From contig CP188828.1 of assembly GCA_050110875.1 (NCBI GenBank), forward strand, positions 1,426,001-1,490,000: 64,000 nucleotides of DNA, in the 5' to 3' direction. Each line of letters begins with the position of its first letter. The stretch's first letter is position 1. Below the pieces are notes generated by a model that saw only the letters and a list, made by a program, of their open reading frames with translations, was not told the DNA's origin and searched no databases. Below are positions 51,595-59,639 of the stretch, in pieces. The position numbers and the translations under genes are program-made. Source of the stretch: Methyloligella sp050110875 (lineage in GTDB: Bacteria > Pseudomonadota > Alphaproteobacteria > Rhizobiales > Methyloligellaceae).

Positions 51595-52488
51595 CTAAGT
51601 GGCTCTGTTGCCTTCTTCGCAGAAGATCATGCCACGGCCAGCGGGGATATCTTCGCCGCCGTACATAAGGCGAAACTCGGTTGTTTGCTTCTCGTCGTAA
51701 ATATCGACGTAAGTGATCTCACCAAAGACGTACAATCGAATACCCTTCTCCCTAAGCCGCATGACCTCAGCCGGGGAATACTGAGTGATTTCGGCTTCGA
51801 CCTTGAACCGACCGCCGCCGAATATGATGGCAGCGAATCGAGGTGGCTTAGACGGCGGATTGAGCGTCTCGGTCAGTGGGTACGGGCCCAACGTGAAGCC
51901 GGTCCAATGCTTCACACTATGAGCGGGCGTTTGTCCGGCGTTCTTAATGAAGAAGCGGAATCGGAAAGGTGGCCCAGCTTCCAAATCCGGGCCTTGAGCC
52001 TCATCGATTCCGACATAGGCTCGGAGTTGCCGATGAGCCGTGTCGCGCGATATGAGAGCGCTAGATTCGGCAGCGTCCGCAGATCGATCGGCAGCATCGA
52101 GCGCCCATCGAGTGGCTCTCAAGTTGTAGGCCAAAAAAATGAGTCCGCAGAAGCTGATTATTATTCCTTCGGCGCTGAGAAGAAGGACTCCCAGAGCCCA
52201 AACGCTCATATCCTGCTGTGCTTCAAGATCGTACTGTTGGCGCTGTTCTTCTCGCTTAGCACCTTCCTCACTTGCAAGGCACTCTTGATACTCGGCAAGG
52301 GTACGTATCTTGGCGCAGCGCTGACGATCCTGGTTGCGGGAGTCAGCGGCATGATGTGGAGCTACGTACTCGCGCTTCTGTTGGTTCTGCCGGTCATAAT
52401 AAAATAAACCGCCAACGATAACGCCGTTCACGACCCCAAAAATCAGTCCTGTAACAATACCGATCGACAGCCAATCACTTCGAGACAT
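51595..52488 (-). CDS. Membrane protein of unknown function (transposon cargo)
   Basis: 297 residues. Two transmembrane segments (about 7-29 and 96-120), separated by a charged, glutamine-rich helical stretch, then a C-terminal domain that opens with RQLRAYVGIDEAQ. That RQLRAYV phrase recurs in many accessory-region membrane proteins of unknown role, where a beta-sandwich domain follows. A long open frame on the other strand is a shadow. It overlaps the DUF6471 gene by 46 bases. Confidence 0.7.
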   Translation of the reverse strand: MSRSDWLSIGIVTGLIFGVVNGVIVGGLFYYDRQNQQKREYVAPHHAADSRNQDRQRCAKIRTLAEYQECLASEEGAKREEQRQQYDLEAQQDMSVWALGVLLLSAEGIIISFCGLIFLAYNLRATRWALDAADRSADAAESSALISRDTAHRQLRAYVGIDEAQGPDLEAGPPFRFRFFIKNAGQTPAHSVKHWTGFTLGPYPLTETLNPPSKPPRFAAIIFGGGRFKVEAEITQYSPAEVMRLREKGIRLYVFGEITYVDIYDEKQTTEFRLMYGGEDIPAGRGMIFCEEGNRAT

Positions 52489-52688
52489 TGCAATAAGAAC
52501 GCAGCCGTGAACCCACCTCGGCTGATCTTATTGTTTAAGTTGCGCTCTGTCTCCTGCACACCTATCTCGGCCAGCTTCTCCGCGAGCTGCCGATAGGTAA
52601 TCCCCTTCCGCTTCAATTCAGCCTTCAGAAGGTTCTTAGCCCGCGTCTCGTATTCGACGTTTACGGGATTGCTCTTTCGGTCCGCCAT
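52443..52688 (-). CDS. DUF6471 domain protein (transposon cargo)
   Basis: 81 residues. The whole protein is the DUF6471 domain: RAKNLLKAELKRKGITYRQL, AEKLAEIGVQETERNLNNKI, RGGFTAAFLLQCLEVIG. Its helix pattern resembles a Cro-type helix-turn-helix, so it may be a small regulator. It is divergent from the transposase across a short AT-rich region with inverted ATATCATC/GATGATAT words that may serve as its operator. Confidence 0.8.
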   Translation of the reverse strand: MADRKSNPVNVEYETRAKNLLKAELKRKGITYRQLAEKLAEIGVQETERNLNNKISRGGFTAAFLLQCLEVIGCRSVLLQD

Positions 52689-52793
52689 GGCCTAGGCCCA
52701 AAATATCATCGCTTTTGATGATATATACCCTTGACATTGGTTATGTCTACATCCATATATGATGCATAACATCATCGAATATGGTTATATCCA

Positions 52794-53753
52794 ATGTCTC
52801 AGCACTTCCTCCTTTCCTCCAAAGCCCGCACCCTCTCTCTGAAGGCGATCTATCAGGGCGGCGAGGACAAGGCTTACGAGACCTTCTGCAAGCTGCGTTG
52901 GGCTGAGACGGACGGCGAGGCGGTTTGCCCGCGTTGCGGCTCTTGTGAGACCTACAGCATCACGACGCGCCGCAAGTTCAAGTGCGCTGGCTGGTATCAT
53001 CAGTTCAGCGTCACGAGCGGGACCATCTTTGCCTCGCGCAAGATGAGCTTCACCGATCTCTTGGCCGCGATCTGCATCTTCACGAACGCAGTCAAGGGTA
53101 TCTCGGCCCTCCAGCTTTCCCGTGACCTGGACTGCCAGCACAAGACGGCTTTCGTACTCGCTCACAAGATCAGGGAGGCCATGGCGGCCGAGACCGAGAA
53201 CATGAAGGTGAGCGGCGATTGTGAAATCGACGGCGCATATTTTGGCGGCTCAATTCGCCCGGCAAACCGTGCCGAAGATCGGATTGACCGTCGCCTTGCC
53301 AAGCATCAGACCGGCAAGCGCCGCGTCGTGATTGCTCTGCGCCAGCGCAAGGGCCGGACCCTGACCTTTGTGGTTCGCAATGAAGCCGATGGCGTGTTCT
53401 ACGCCAACCAGTTCGCTGACATGAAAGCCCGCATCCATGCGGACGAGGCAAGCCATTGGGACGTGCTGCATGAGCGCTTCGAAACGCTGCGCATCAACCA
53501 CTCGGAAGCCTACAGCCTGAACGGCATCTGCACGAACCAAGCGGAAAGCTTCTTCTCCCGTCTACGCCGCATGGTGACCGGCCAGCACCACCACGTCAGC
53601 CCGCAATATCTTCACCAGTACGCCTGCGAGGCGGCTTGGAAAGAGGATCACCGCCGTCTCGACAATGGCGCTCTGGCCCGCCGTGCAATCGGTCTCGCAA
53701 TGGCTCACGAGCCTAGCGCGGCTTGGAAGGGCTACTGGCAGCGGAGCAAGTAA
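52794..53753 (+). CDS. IS1595-family (ISXO2-like) transposase
   Basis: 319 residues. N-terminal zinc ribbon (CPRCGSCETYSI, then KFKCAGWYHQFSVTSGTIF), and the DDE-like ISXO2 catalytic region: CEIDGAYFGG (first acid), VIALRQRKGRTLTFVV, HSEAYSLNGICTNQAESFFSRLRR (second acid and family asparagine) and a histidine-rich end. Full length for the family, apparently intact. It probably mobilises the element defined by the repeats at 51486 and 56078. The stop overlaps the next start (TAATG). Confidence 0.93.
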   Translation: MSQHFLLSSKARTLSLKAIYQGGEDKAYETFCKLRWAETDGEAVCPRCGSCETYSITTRRKFKCAGWYHQFSVTSGTIFASRKMSFTDLLAAICIFTNAVKGISALQLSRDLDCQHKTAFVLAHKIREAMAAETENMKVSGDCEIDGAYFGGSIRPANRAEDRIDRRLAKHQTGKRRVVIALRQRKGRTLTFVVRNEADGVFYANQFADMKARIHADEASHWDVLHERFETLRINHSEAYSLNGICTNQAESFFSRLRRMVTGQHHHVSPQYLHQYACEAAWKEDHRRLDNGALARRAIGLAMAHEPSAAWKGYWQRSK

Positions 53754-54181
53754 TGGCAGGCGATCCGAACATCATCCGCACGCTTGAGCGGAAGCGCGAG
53801 CAAATCGAACAGGCCATCGCCCTGTACGAAAAGAAGATCGAAGCGGCCAAGGTGGATCTGGCGCACGTCAACGCCACCTTGCGCATGTTCGAGGCTCCAG
53901 AAGGCCGGTCCCAATACCCGGTCTATATGGACACCCTGAGGCTGTTCAAGCGGGGTGAGATCGTGCGGATATGCAAAGAGGCCCTGGCCGAGGAAGGGCC
54001 GCTAGACACGCGCGAATTGGCACTGAGAGTCATGCGAGCCAAGGGGCTGGACGAAGGCGACACCGTGCTGCGTACGTCCATCACCTTTCGCATCGTCCAA
54101 GCCATGCGGCTTCAATGGAAGCGGGGGAAGGTTGAGAGCCCTACGAAGACGAATGGAGTTCGCGTTTGGCTAACCCGTTGA
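53753..54181 (+). CDS. Coiled-coil plus winged-helix-like protein translated with the transposase
   Basis: 142 residues from the ATG that overlaps the transposase stop. An N-terminal coiled coil (about 8-45, KREQIEQAIALYEKKIEAAK) and a C-terminal domain (EIVRICKEALAEEGPLDTRE, LRTSITFRIVQAMRLQWKRG) with the look of a winged helix. Such genes commonly follow this transposase branch and may help target or regulate it. No named family recognised. Confidence 0.7.
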   Translation: MAGDPNIIRTLERKREQIEQAIALYEKKIEAAKVDLAHVNATLRMFEAPEGRSQYPVYMDTLRLFKRGEIVRICKEALAEEGPLDTRELALRVMRAKGLDEGDTVLRTSITFRIVQAMRLQWKRGKVESPTKTNGVRVWLTR

Positions 54182-54235
54182 TGTAGAATCAGATTTTACC
54201 TGCAAAATCAACCGCTTGACTAATTCGCGCTTTAC

Positions 54236-54255
54236 ACCATATTGTAGGATATGGT
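54236..54255. promoter_or_regulatory. Palindromic operator over the start codon of the Panacea gene
   Basis: ACCATAT, TGTAGG, ATATGGT: perfect 7-base arms. It includes the ATG at 54251 and lies over the -10 region of a possible promoter (TTGACT at 54216). Suits autoregulation of a toxin-antitoxin pair. Confidence 0.5.
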
Positions 54256-54835
54256 CGAAAGCTGTGCTCCGACATCAGCCGCAGCGGCTGCTAATGAATT
54301 CCTGGAATTGGGTTGGAACGACGAGGATCGCGTTCCGCCGATAGATCCGCTCAAGCTGCAAAAACTTCTTTTCTACGCAAACGCTTGGTACCTTGCATAC
54401 AATGGTGTTCCTCTTTTTGACGAGGACTTTGAGGCTTGGCCCTGGGGTCCAGTTGTCCGCGATATATATGCGGAAACGTCTCAGTATGGCCGTAAGCCGG
54501 TTGCCGAGTTGGTGTCGGAACTAACAGTGGAAACGGCTGGTCAACATCTAAAAACTAGGTTCCATACGCCGCGTATTGAGAACGAAGAGGTCAGAGAGTT
54601 CATTAGGTCTGTATGGGACAGTCACAAGCAATACACTGGCATTCAGCTTTCCAACTCGACCCACGCGGAAGGCGAGCCTTGGAACATAATTAAGGAGCGC
54701 TACGGTTCTCTGGATCAGAAGCCAACGATTCCACCAAAGTTAATTGCAGAAGTTTTCAAAGCGAAACTTGCCGATGCCAGTGGAGATTCCACAATCGAGG
54801 ATGCGAGTGAGGCGGAGGGTCATTCCCCCGCCTAG
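54251..54835 (+). CDS. Panacea-domain protein (DUF4065/SocA-like antitoxin)
   Basis: 194 residues. Panacea core: PPIDPLKLQKLLFYANAWYL, FDEDFEAWPWGPVVRDIYAE, then IRSVWDSHKQYTG and LSNSTHAEGEPW. This domain is the shared antitoxin part of PanAT toxin-antitoxin systems and of the proteolytic adaptor SocA. The downstream gene overlaps it and codes for a two-helix membrane protein, a known class of Panacea-paired toxins. Low GC and transposon cargo. Confidence 0.85.
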   Translation: MVESCAPTSAAAAANEFLELGWNDEDRVPPIDPLKLQKLLFYANAWYLAYNGVPLFDEDFEAWPWGPVVRDIYAETSQYGRKPVAELVSELTVETAGQHLKTRFHTPRIENEEVREFIRSVWDSHKQYTGIQLSNSTHAEGEPWNIIKERYGSLDQKPTIPPKLIAEVFKAKLADASGDSTIEDASEAEGHSPA

Positions 54836-55145
54836 CGGTGACCTTTCAACAAGGCCCGACGAGGCCACAAAGACACTCGATTTTACCGCTCCGAACGCAT
54901 CCAATCGAGTTCTGTTTATTGACCTTCGTTTCTTCCGATACGGCACCGATGACAAAGCACATGCCGGGTCAATCGTTCTTTCGATGGTCCTGCTGCTTGT
55001 GGCTGTTTTTATAATGATACTCGGACTCTGGGCGCATAATACAGACTGGCTGGAGCGCATCCTAACTTGGGTTGGAACTGTATTCGTCTTTGTGGCTGGG
55101 GTCGCGATAGGCCGGGGATCTAGCGTAGACCCGCCACCTCAATAA
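54801..55145 (+). CDS. Two-helix membrane protein, candidate toxin partner of the Panacea protein
   Basis: 114 residues from the ATG at 54801, overlapping the Panacea gene by 35 bases; an in-frame ATG at 54774 is possible. A proline- and arginine-rich lead, then two transmembrane helices: SIVLSMVLLLVAVFIMILGL and ILTWVGTVFVFVAGVAIG. The gene order and the membrane nature fit the membrane-depolarising toxins reported with Panacea antitoxins. Toxicity is inference; it could be a harmless cargo protein. Confidence 0.5.
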   Translation: MRVRRRVIPPPSGDLSTRPDEATKTLDFTAPNASNRVLFIDLRFFRYGTDDKAHAGSIVLSMVLLLVAVFIMILGLWAHNTDWLERILTWVGTVFVFVAGVAIGRGSSVDPPPQ

Positions 55146-55234
55146 GCCTCCCAGCTCGTCGTAATAATCCGCGATCGCCGCCTTTGACTCTTCGCGTAGT
55201 AGTTGATTAACTCTCCCTTGCACGGGAGGGCGCA

Positions 55235-55738
55235 ATGGGCCGGGTTCTGTTTTGCCTAGCGGTCATCTGCATTTGCCTCGGAGCTTGCGATAAGAAGCCC
55301 GAGGCCACGCCAGTTGCGTACGTGCCGCCGCCCGAGCGGCGCCCTGCCGTTGAAAAGCCTCCACCAAAGACTACGGCAACGCCTGTTGCTTATACGGCAC
55401 CGGCCCCGGTGGTTGATCTTCTGAGCGATCCACCGCCCACTTATCCTTCTTCTCCACTCACGACCACCACGGCATCCGTTCCACAAGCTGAGGTGCCGCC
55501 GCCAACCGTGGCCGCACCGCCTGGGCTTACCGATGATGAGATTCGCAAAAAGATCATCGCGTCATCCCTAGCGAGCTATCCCGGAAATTGTCCCTGTCCG
55601 TACTTCTCAGACAGGGCCGGGCGGAGTTGCGGGAGACGGAGCGCTTATAGCCGAGCCGGTGGGTATTCGCCGCTCTGTTATCCGGGCGACGTGAGTGACG
55701 AGATGATCGCCAGTTACCGAACATCAGAGGGAATATAG
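55235..55738 (+). CDS. Proline-rich lipoprotein with a cysteine-rich C-terminal domain
   Basis: 167 residues. Lipobox LGAC at residues 17-20, a long Pro/Thr/Ala-rich linker (about 22-105), then a compact C-terminal domain with NCPCPYFSDRAGRSCGRRSA, YSRAGGYSPLCYP, and DEMIASYR, a widespread small module of unknown function found in accessory genes. Probably anchored in the outer or inner membrane. Ends directly at the next start. Confidence 0.75.
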   Translation: MGRVLFCLAVICICLGACDKKPEATPVAYVPPPERRPAVEKPPPKTTATPVAYTAPAPVVDLLSDPPPTYPSSPLTTTTASVPQAEVPPPTVAAPPGLTDDEIRKKIIASSLASYPGNCPCPYFSDRAGRSCGRRSAYSRAGGYSPLCYPGDVSDEMIASYRTSEGI

Positions 55739-56017
55739 ATGGCCTATAATCTCTTCATCGCTTACGACCTGATGGAGCCAGGGCAGAATTACGATGCTGT
55801 GAGAGATGAGATTAGGTCTCTGGGGCCGTGGCACCAATTCCAGTTCTCACTTTTCTATGTCCATAGCCACGTTGACCCTATCGCAGCCTTCAACCGGATT
55901 TCCGCAGTTATGGATTCCAACGACCGCTTGGCCGTTATTAATGCGCAAATGGGGGTCATCAGCGACTGGGACCGGCCCCCGATCAATGAGATAAATGCCA
56001 TCTGGCATAATCCGTAA
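55739..56017 (+). CDS. SinR/Cas2-like small protein (ferredoxin-like fold)
   Basis: 92 residues, starting at the base after the previous stop. MAYNLFIAYDLMEPGQNY, then IRSLGPWHQFQFSLFYVHSH, then RISAVMDSNDRLAVINAQ follow the strand-helix-strand order of SinR-type proteins and Cas2: an N-terminal strand ending in YD (the Cas2 metal aspartate position), a helix, and SLFYV. Some relatives are nucleases, others are not. It stands outside any CRISPR locus. Assigned by eye. Confidence 0.6.
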   Translation: MAYNLFIAYDLMEPGQNYDAVRDEIRSLGPWHQFQFSLFYVHSHVDPIAAFNRISAVMDSNDRLAVINAQMGVISDWDRPPINEINAIWHNP

Positions 56018-56077
56018 GCGGAAGTAATCCATGCCGCCTCGATTTCCGTCTAACGGTTCAAACATCAGCTATCCTTT

Positions 56078-56102
56078 CTTGGTGCGTTTGCTACCTAAGG
56101 CC
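56078..56102 (-). repeat. Terminal inverted repeat, right end of the transposon
   Basis: 25 bases, 22 identical to the left end in reverse orientation. Confidence 0.88.
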
Positions 56103-56110
56103 GGATAGTC
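56103..56110. repeat. Target-site duplication, right copy
   Basis: GGATAGTC, then G, identical to 51476-51484. Confidence 0.8.
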
Positions 56111-57022
56111 GAGCCGCTTCAATGCCTCGGTGAGCCGCCCGATCACCGCCGCTTCCCGCAACAGCGGGACCAGCAACGTATAGACCGGCAGAACCTCATC
56201 CGGTATTCGCGGAATCGGGCGCGAGTCAGGTGAGCCGTTGCATGCGAAATGCCAGAGCGCCGCGACCCGCAAGCCGGCGATCGGTAGGAAGATCGCCGCC
56301 ATGAGAAGGCTCAAAGCCCTGACCGTCTCTGAGAAAGCGACGGCGAGTCCGGAACTGACCAAAAGCATGGCCATGGCCAGCCCGACGATCATCCAGCGGG
56401 GCAGGGGAGATTTTGCGCTCCGCGACGGATCTCTTCGATGCAGCCCCTCCGCCGCATAGGTTTTGAAGGCGGTTTCGAAATGGCGGTAGATCGCGGCGCG
56501 AACGGCCGGCTGGGGAACGAAAGCAACGGACCGCCGGTCGAGATCGGCAAACCCGCGCCTTAGCGCATCCGGAGGCATTTTTTCCGGTGCCAGAACCGCC
56601 CGGGTACGGTGGCCTCGCCGTTTCAGCAGTCCTCGCTGCCTCAGCAGGCCTGCACGAAGACAATCCTTCGGCCTTGCATGTCGATTGGGCGGCACCAGCC
56701 GGTGCCGTTGCTCCGGTTCGACGAAGCCGACCCCGCAATGCTCCGCCAAAGCGCGAGTATAGTTTTCCGCACTGAGCCAGCCCGTGGCGATCAGCGCCTC
56801 ATGGGGTGCAACACCCCATCGCGCACCAAGAGCGATTCCTCTGGCCAGAGTCGCCCGGTCGATGGTGCGATCGAGTAGAAATGCGTATTCGACGAAGGGG
56901 TCCGCGCCCGGCAACCGCGACGCGTGTTTGCCTTTGACTGGCTCGCCCCCCAACACAGCCCAACCCCGTACGCCGAACACAACTCCCGGGCGGAGTATTC
57001 CCGGATACCGGGAGGATGGCAA
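56103..57022 (-). pseudogene. Glycosyltransferase family 2 (XagB-like), N-terminal part
   Basis: The open frame runs on through the transposon end to 56069, adding 10 foreign residues. The genuine part has an N-terminal domain resembling that of GspE-type proteins (GARWGVAPHEALIATGWLSAENYTRAL in segments), two transmembrane helices (about 215-255), and the start of the GT2 domain: RIPDEVLPVYTLLVPLLREA then LTEALKRLDYP, where it stops. The sequence resumes at 51475. The true start may be downstream of 57022. Confidence 0.85.
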
Positions 57023-57177
57023 CGCAGAACACGGGAAAAGCGAAGCAAATCAACACGCTAAAGATGCTATATAGCTATATTGACAACCAATGATTGTGTA
57101 TTCTTCCTGCTGACAGGAGAAAGCTGCACAAGTAGAACCGGAATGGAGCGAAACAGCGCTGATTGCGGGGGATCGGC

Positions 57178-58056
57178 ATGAGAGCAGCCCAAAACACGGC
57201 AGACCGAAGAATCTCGCGCGCCGGCGCGGTGCTTTCCGGCCTGTTGGCGTTTGCCATCATGATCCCAACCGCCGCTACCGCTCAAGCCCAACGGCAACTG
57301 GTCCCCGATGTTTGGCAAGGCGATGTGGTGCCCCAGGAGCCCAAGCTCGGCGATCGCGAAAAACTCCGTTTCGTCACCGACAGCGACTACCCGCCTTTCC
57401 ATTATTTCGACGAGGAGGGCGTCCTCACCGGCTTCAACGTCGATCTCGCCAAAGCCATCTGCGAGGTGCTTGAGGTGGAATGCGAGATCGAGGAGGCGGA
57501 CTGGGACGACCTCTTCGCCAGCCTGGAAGACGGGGAGGCGGATGCCGCCATCGCCTCCATCCGGATCGATCGGGAAAATCGCGCCAAGGCCGACTTCAGC
57601 CAGCGCTACTATGCAACGCCGGCCCGCTTCATTGCCTCCAAGGACAGCGAGATCACCGATCCACGGCCCGAGACCCTCGAAGACATCAAGATCGCCGTGA
57701 TGGAAGACACCGGTCACGCAGCCTATCTTGAGAGTTATTTTCCGGCCGCCGAGATCGTCACCTTCAGCTCTGCCGAAGCGGCCAATGGCGCGGTCAAGGA
57801 CGGCACGGCGGATCTCGCCTTCGGCGACGGCATTGGCCTCACCTTCTGGCTCAACGGCATCGCCAGCGATGGCTGCTGCGAATTTCGCGGCGGCCCTTAC
57901 GTAGATGCCAAGTTTTTCGGCGAGGGGGTCGGGATCGCGGTGCCGAAGGGCGACCGCAAGATGGCGGAAATCCTCAACTACGCCCTCAATCGCGTTCATG
58001 CCGACGGGCGCTACGAGGAGCTGCTGCTGCGCTATTTTCCCATGAGCTTCTTTTAG
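57178..58056 (+). CDS. Amino-acid ABC transporter substrate-binding protein (SBP family 3)
   Basis: 292 residues from the ATG at 57178, after GGGGGAT. Signal peptide (cut near ATAQAQ). Family 3 binding fold: LRFVTDSDYPPFHYFDEEG, LTGFNVDLAKAICEVL, ADWDDLFASLEDGEADAAIA, and GIAVPKGD. Four cysteines in the mature part. No permease or ATPase gene lies next to it, so it may work with a transporter encoded elsewhere. Terminator at 58055. Confidence 0.87.
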   Translation: MRAAQNTADRRISRAGAVLSGLLAFAIMIPTAATAQAQRQLVPDVWQGDVVPQEPKLGDREKLRFVTDSDYPPFHYFDEEGVLTGFNVDLAKAICEVLEVECEIEEADWDDLFASLEDGEADAAIASIRIDRENRAKADFSQRYYATPARFIASKDSEITDPRPETLEDIKIAVMEDTGHAAYLESYFPAAEIVTFSSAEAANGAVKDGTADLAFGDGIGLTFWLNGIASDGCCEFRGGPYVDAKFFGEGVGIAVPKGDRKMAEILNYALNRVHADGRYEELLLRYFPMSFF

Positions 58057-58084
58057 ACGAGCTTTTTCCAAAGAGCGTCTTTTT
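58055..58084 (+). terminator. Intrinsic terminator at the end of the binding-protein gene
   Basis: AGACG/CGTCT with inner CTTT/AAAG, followed by TTTT; the stem begins within the stop codon. Confidence 0.7.
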
Positions 58085-58099
58085 GGACGAGCACTCTCC

Positions 58100-58825
58100 T
58101 CATCCCTGGTCGTGCTCTTCGGCCGGAGAACAGGTGAGTTCGTAGGTCCGAAATGTCTCGGACCATTCGATGTCGAACCGGCGTAGCGCCGCGGTGAGGG
58201 CACGGTCGGTGTCGTCGGCCTCCACCGCGATAGCGTCCCGTCTAAGCTCTTGGGCTCTCGCGGCCGCAACGGCCACCAGGCAGGCAGTCTCCTGAGGCGC
58301 GATGCGTCCCGGCAAGCCGGTCCACCCCAGCTCCAGCGTGTCGTCGGAAACCGATCTAAGACTTGAAACCCCCACCATGCTGTCGCCCTCGAAACCGGCC
58401 AAGATCGCGTTCGGATGAAGATCTTCGCCGGCGAAGAGCTTTCGGGCGGCGTCGTCGGAGAGCGGCGCGACAGGATTGTCGCGATGGGTCTCGGCGTAGA
58501 GCTGTCTGTGCAAATCGATCCAGCGCGCGAGCTCATCGCTGTTCCTCTGAAGTCGCCGGATCGTCAACCCACACGAAAAATCTTCCTTCGGCGTCGTCAG
58601 GCGCATCTGCCCAAGCCGGGTCGTCTTGCACAACGACCAGCCGCTGGGCGGTTGTATGTCGTCGGGGAGACAGACGCGCAGCCGTTCGATGCCGCGCCGG
58701 TCCGCCTCGTCCGGAGCGGGAGGGGTTCTCACGCTGCCGCGCTGGTCTGTCCACCACGCGTGCGACAGGTAGAGCGTCGTCGGGTGCAGAGGATTGCGGC
58801 GGTAGATGTGAGGATGCGCAGTCAT
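58100..58825 (-). CDS. GNAT-like acetyltransferase domain protein
   Basis: 241 residues from the ATG at 58825. The C-terminal half has a GNAT layout: ETHRDNPVAPLSDDAARKLF, then ILAGFEGDSMVGVSSLRSV, ELGWTGLPGRIAPQETACLV and AVAAARAQELRRDAIAVEADD, where the usual Q/RxxGxG/A acetyl-CoA loop is replaced by RIAPQETA. The N-terminal 100 residues are not recognised. Possibly a two-domain acetyltransferase with one degenerate domain. Confidence 0.65.
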   Translation of the reverse strand: MTAHPHIYRRNPLHPTTLYLSHAWWTDQRGSVRTPPAPDEADRRGIERLRVCLPDDIQPPSGWSLCKTTRLGQMRLTTPKEDFSCGLTIRRLQRNSDELARWIDLHRQLYAETHRDNPVAPLSDDAARKLFAGEDLHPNAILAGFEGDSMVGVSSLRSVSDDTLELGWTGLPGRIAPQETACLVAVAAARAQELRRDAIAVEADDTDRALTAALRRFDIEWSETFRTYELTCSPAEEHDQG

Positions 58826-58885
58826 TGCCGGTGAAGCGTTATGTGACCCTCGACTTGGCTGGGCGAGCGAGCGATATCCAATATC

Positions 58886-58918
58886 AAAAAAAGAACGCGC
58901 CGCGGAAGCGACGCGCTC
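58886..58918 (-). terminator. Intrinsic terminator after the HdeD-family gene
   Basis: On the minus strand, GCGCGTCGC, loop TTCC, GCGGCGCG, then TTCTTTTTTT. Confidence 0.82.
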
Positions 58919-58979
58919 TGAACCTCTAAGAGGAAACGCTGGGCGGACGCCCGCGGGTCTCCGTGTCTCAGGCGTTTGC

Positions 58980-59639
58980 CTAGCTCTTCTTCGCCGTGCG
59001 GCTCGAAGAGCTGCGGCGGGCCGGCGTGCTGCGCTTCGGCGCGGCGGGCTTGCTCGCTGCCGTCCCGCGGGCGGTCGCATCGCGCCGGTGATGCAGCTGG
59101 AAGGCCAGCACCAGCAGCAGGATGCCGAATACGATGGCGTACGCACCGAGCCACCAGGTCAGCACGATCGCCCCGATGAGGGGGACGACCATGAGGGCGA
59201 TGCCGAACACGATCGAGGCGATGCCGCCCAGCGCCAACCACCAGCGGCCATGTTCCACATTGAGGCTGAAAGCGGCCGACAGCATCAGGAAGCCGCTCAG
59301 CACCGCCCAGAAGGCGATCAGGTACATGAAGACCAACAGCGTGATGTCGGGCCAAAGAAAGGCGATCACGCCCGCGGCGATGCTGATCACACCTTCGAAG
59401 ATCAACAGCCCCCAACGCTCGCCATGACTGGCCTGGCGCACGCCGGCGATGATGGCGAAAACGCCATCCACCAGCATGTAGGCCGAAAACAGCAGCACCA
59501 AAGTCAGAAGTGCCACGCCGGGCACCATCAGGCAGATCAGCCCGAAGGCGATACCGAACACACCCCGCAGGCCCAAAGCCCACCAGCTCTCCGCCAGCGC
59601 TTCGCTCAGCGCGTTATGACGCTCCGTCGTCGAAGTCAT
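58980..59639 (-). CDS. HdeD family (DUF308) membrane protein
   Basis: 219 residues from the ATG at 59639, with GGAGGGGAG upstream. Six transmembrane helices in three DUF308 pairs (GVFGIAFGLICLMVPGVALL, GVISIAAGVIAFLWPDITLL, GIASIVFGIALMVVPLIGAI), then a lysine/serine/alanine-rich cytoplasmic tail (about 188-219). HdeD-type proteins are linked to acid stress in enterobacteria; no such role is shown here. Confidence 0.85.
   Translation of the reverse strand: MTSTTERHNALSEALAESWWALGLRGVFGIAFGLICLMVPGVALLTLVLLFSAYMLVDGVFAIIAGVRQASHGERWGLLIFEGVISIAAGVIAFLWPDITLLVFMYLIAFWAVLSGFLMLSAAFSLNVEHGRWWLALGGIASIVFGIALMVVPLIGAIVLTWWLGAYAIVFGILLLVLAFQLHHRRDATARGTAASKPAAPKRSTPARRSSSSRTAKKS

Larger units (their letters stand above)
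51484..56102. mobile_element. IS1595/ISXO2-family transposon carrying cargo genes, about 4.6 kb
   Basis: Terminal inverted repeats at 51486-51510 and 56078-56102: the left one reads GGCATTACGTATCAAACGC then ACCAAG, the right one (reverse) GGCCTTAGGTAGCAAACGC then ACCAAG, 22 of 25 identical. Flanked by an 8-9-bp target duplication and sitting inside a GT2 glycosyltransferase gene. It holds one transposase of the IS1595/ISXO2 type plus seven other genes: a membrane protein, DUF6471, a transposase-coupled helical protein, a Panacea-domain protein, a two-TM protein, a lipoprotein and a SinR/Cas2-like protein. Genes inside are on average less GC-rich than the chromosome. The exact outer base is uncertain by one or two positions. 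Confidence 0.88.

Noticed and set aside
51559..52407. Long open frame on the plus strand (282 codons) opposite the cargo membrane protein
   Set aside because: The minus-strand frame has a proper start, transmembrane layout and the RQLRAYV phrase seen in known proteins; the plus frame has none of these.
55739..56017. CRISPR-Cas locus because of the Cas2-like protein
   Set aside because: No repeat-spacer array, Cas1 or effector gene was found on either strand.
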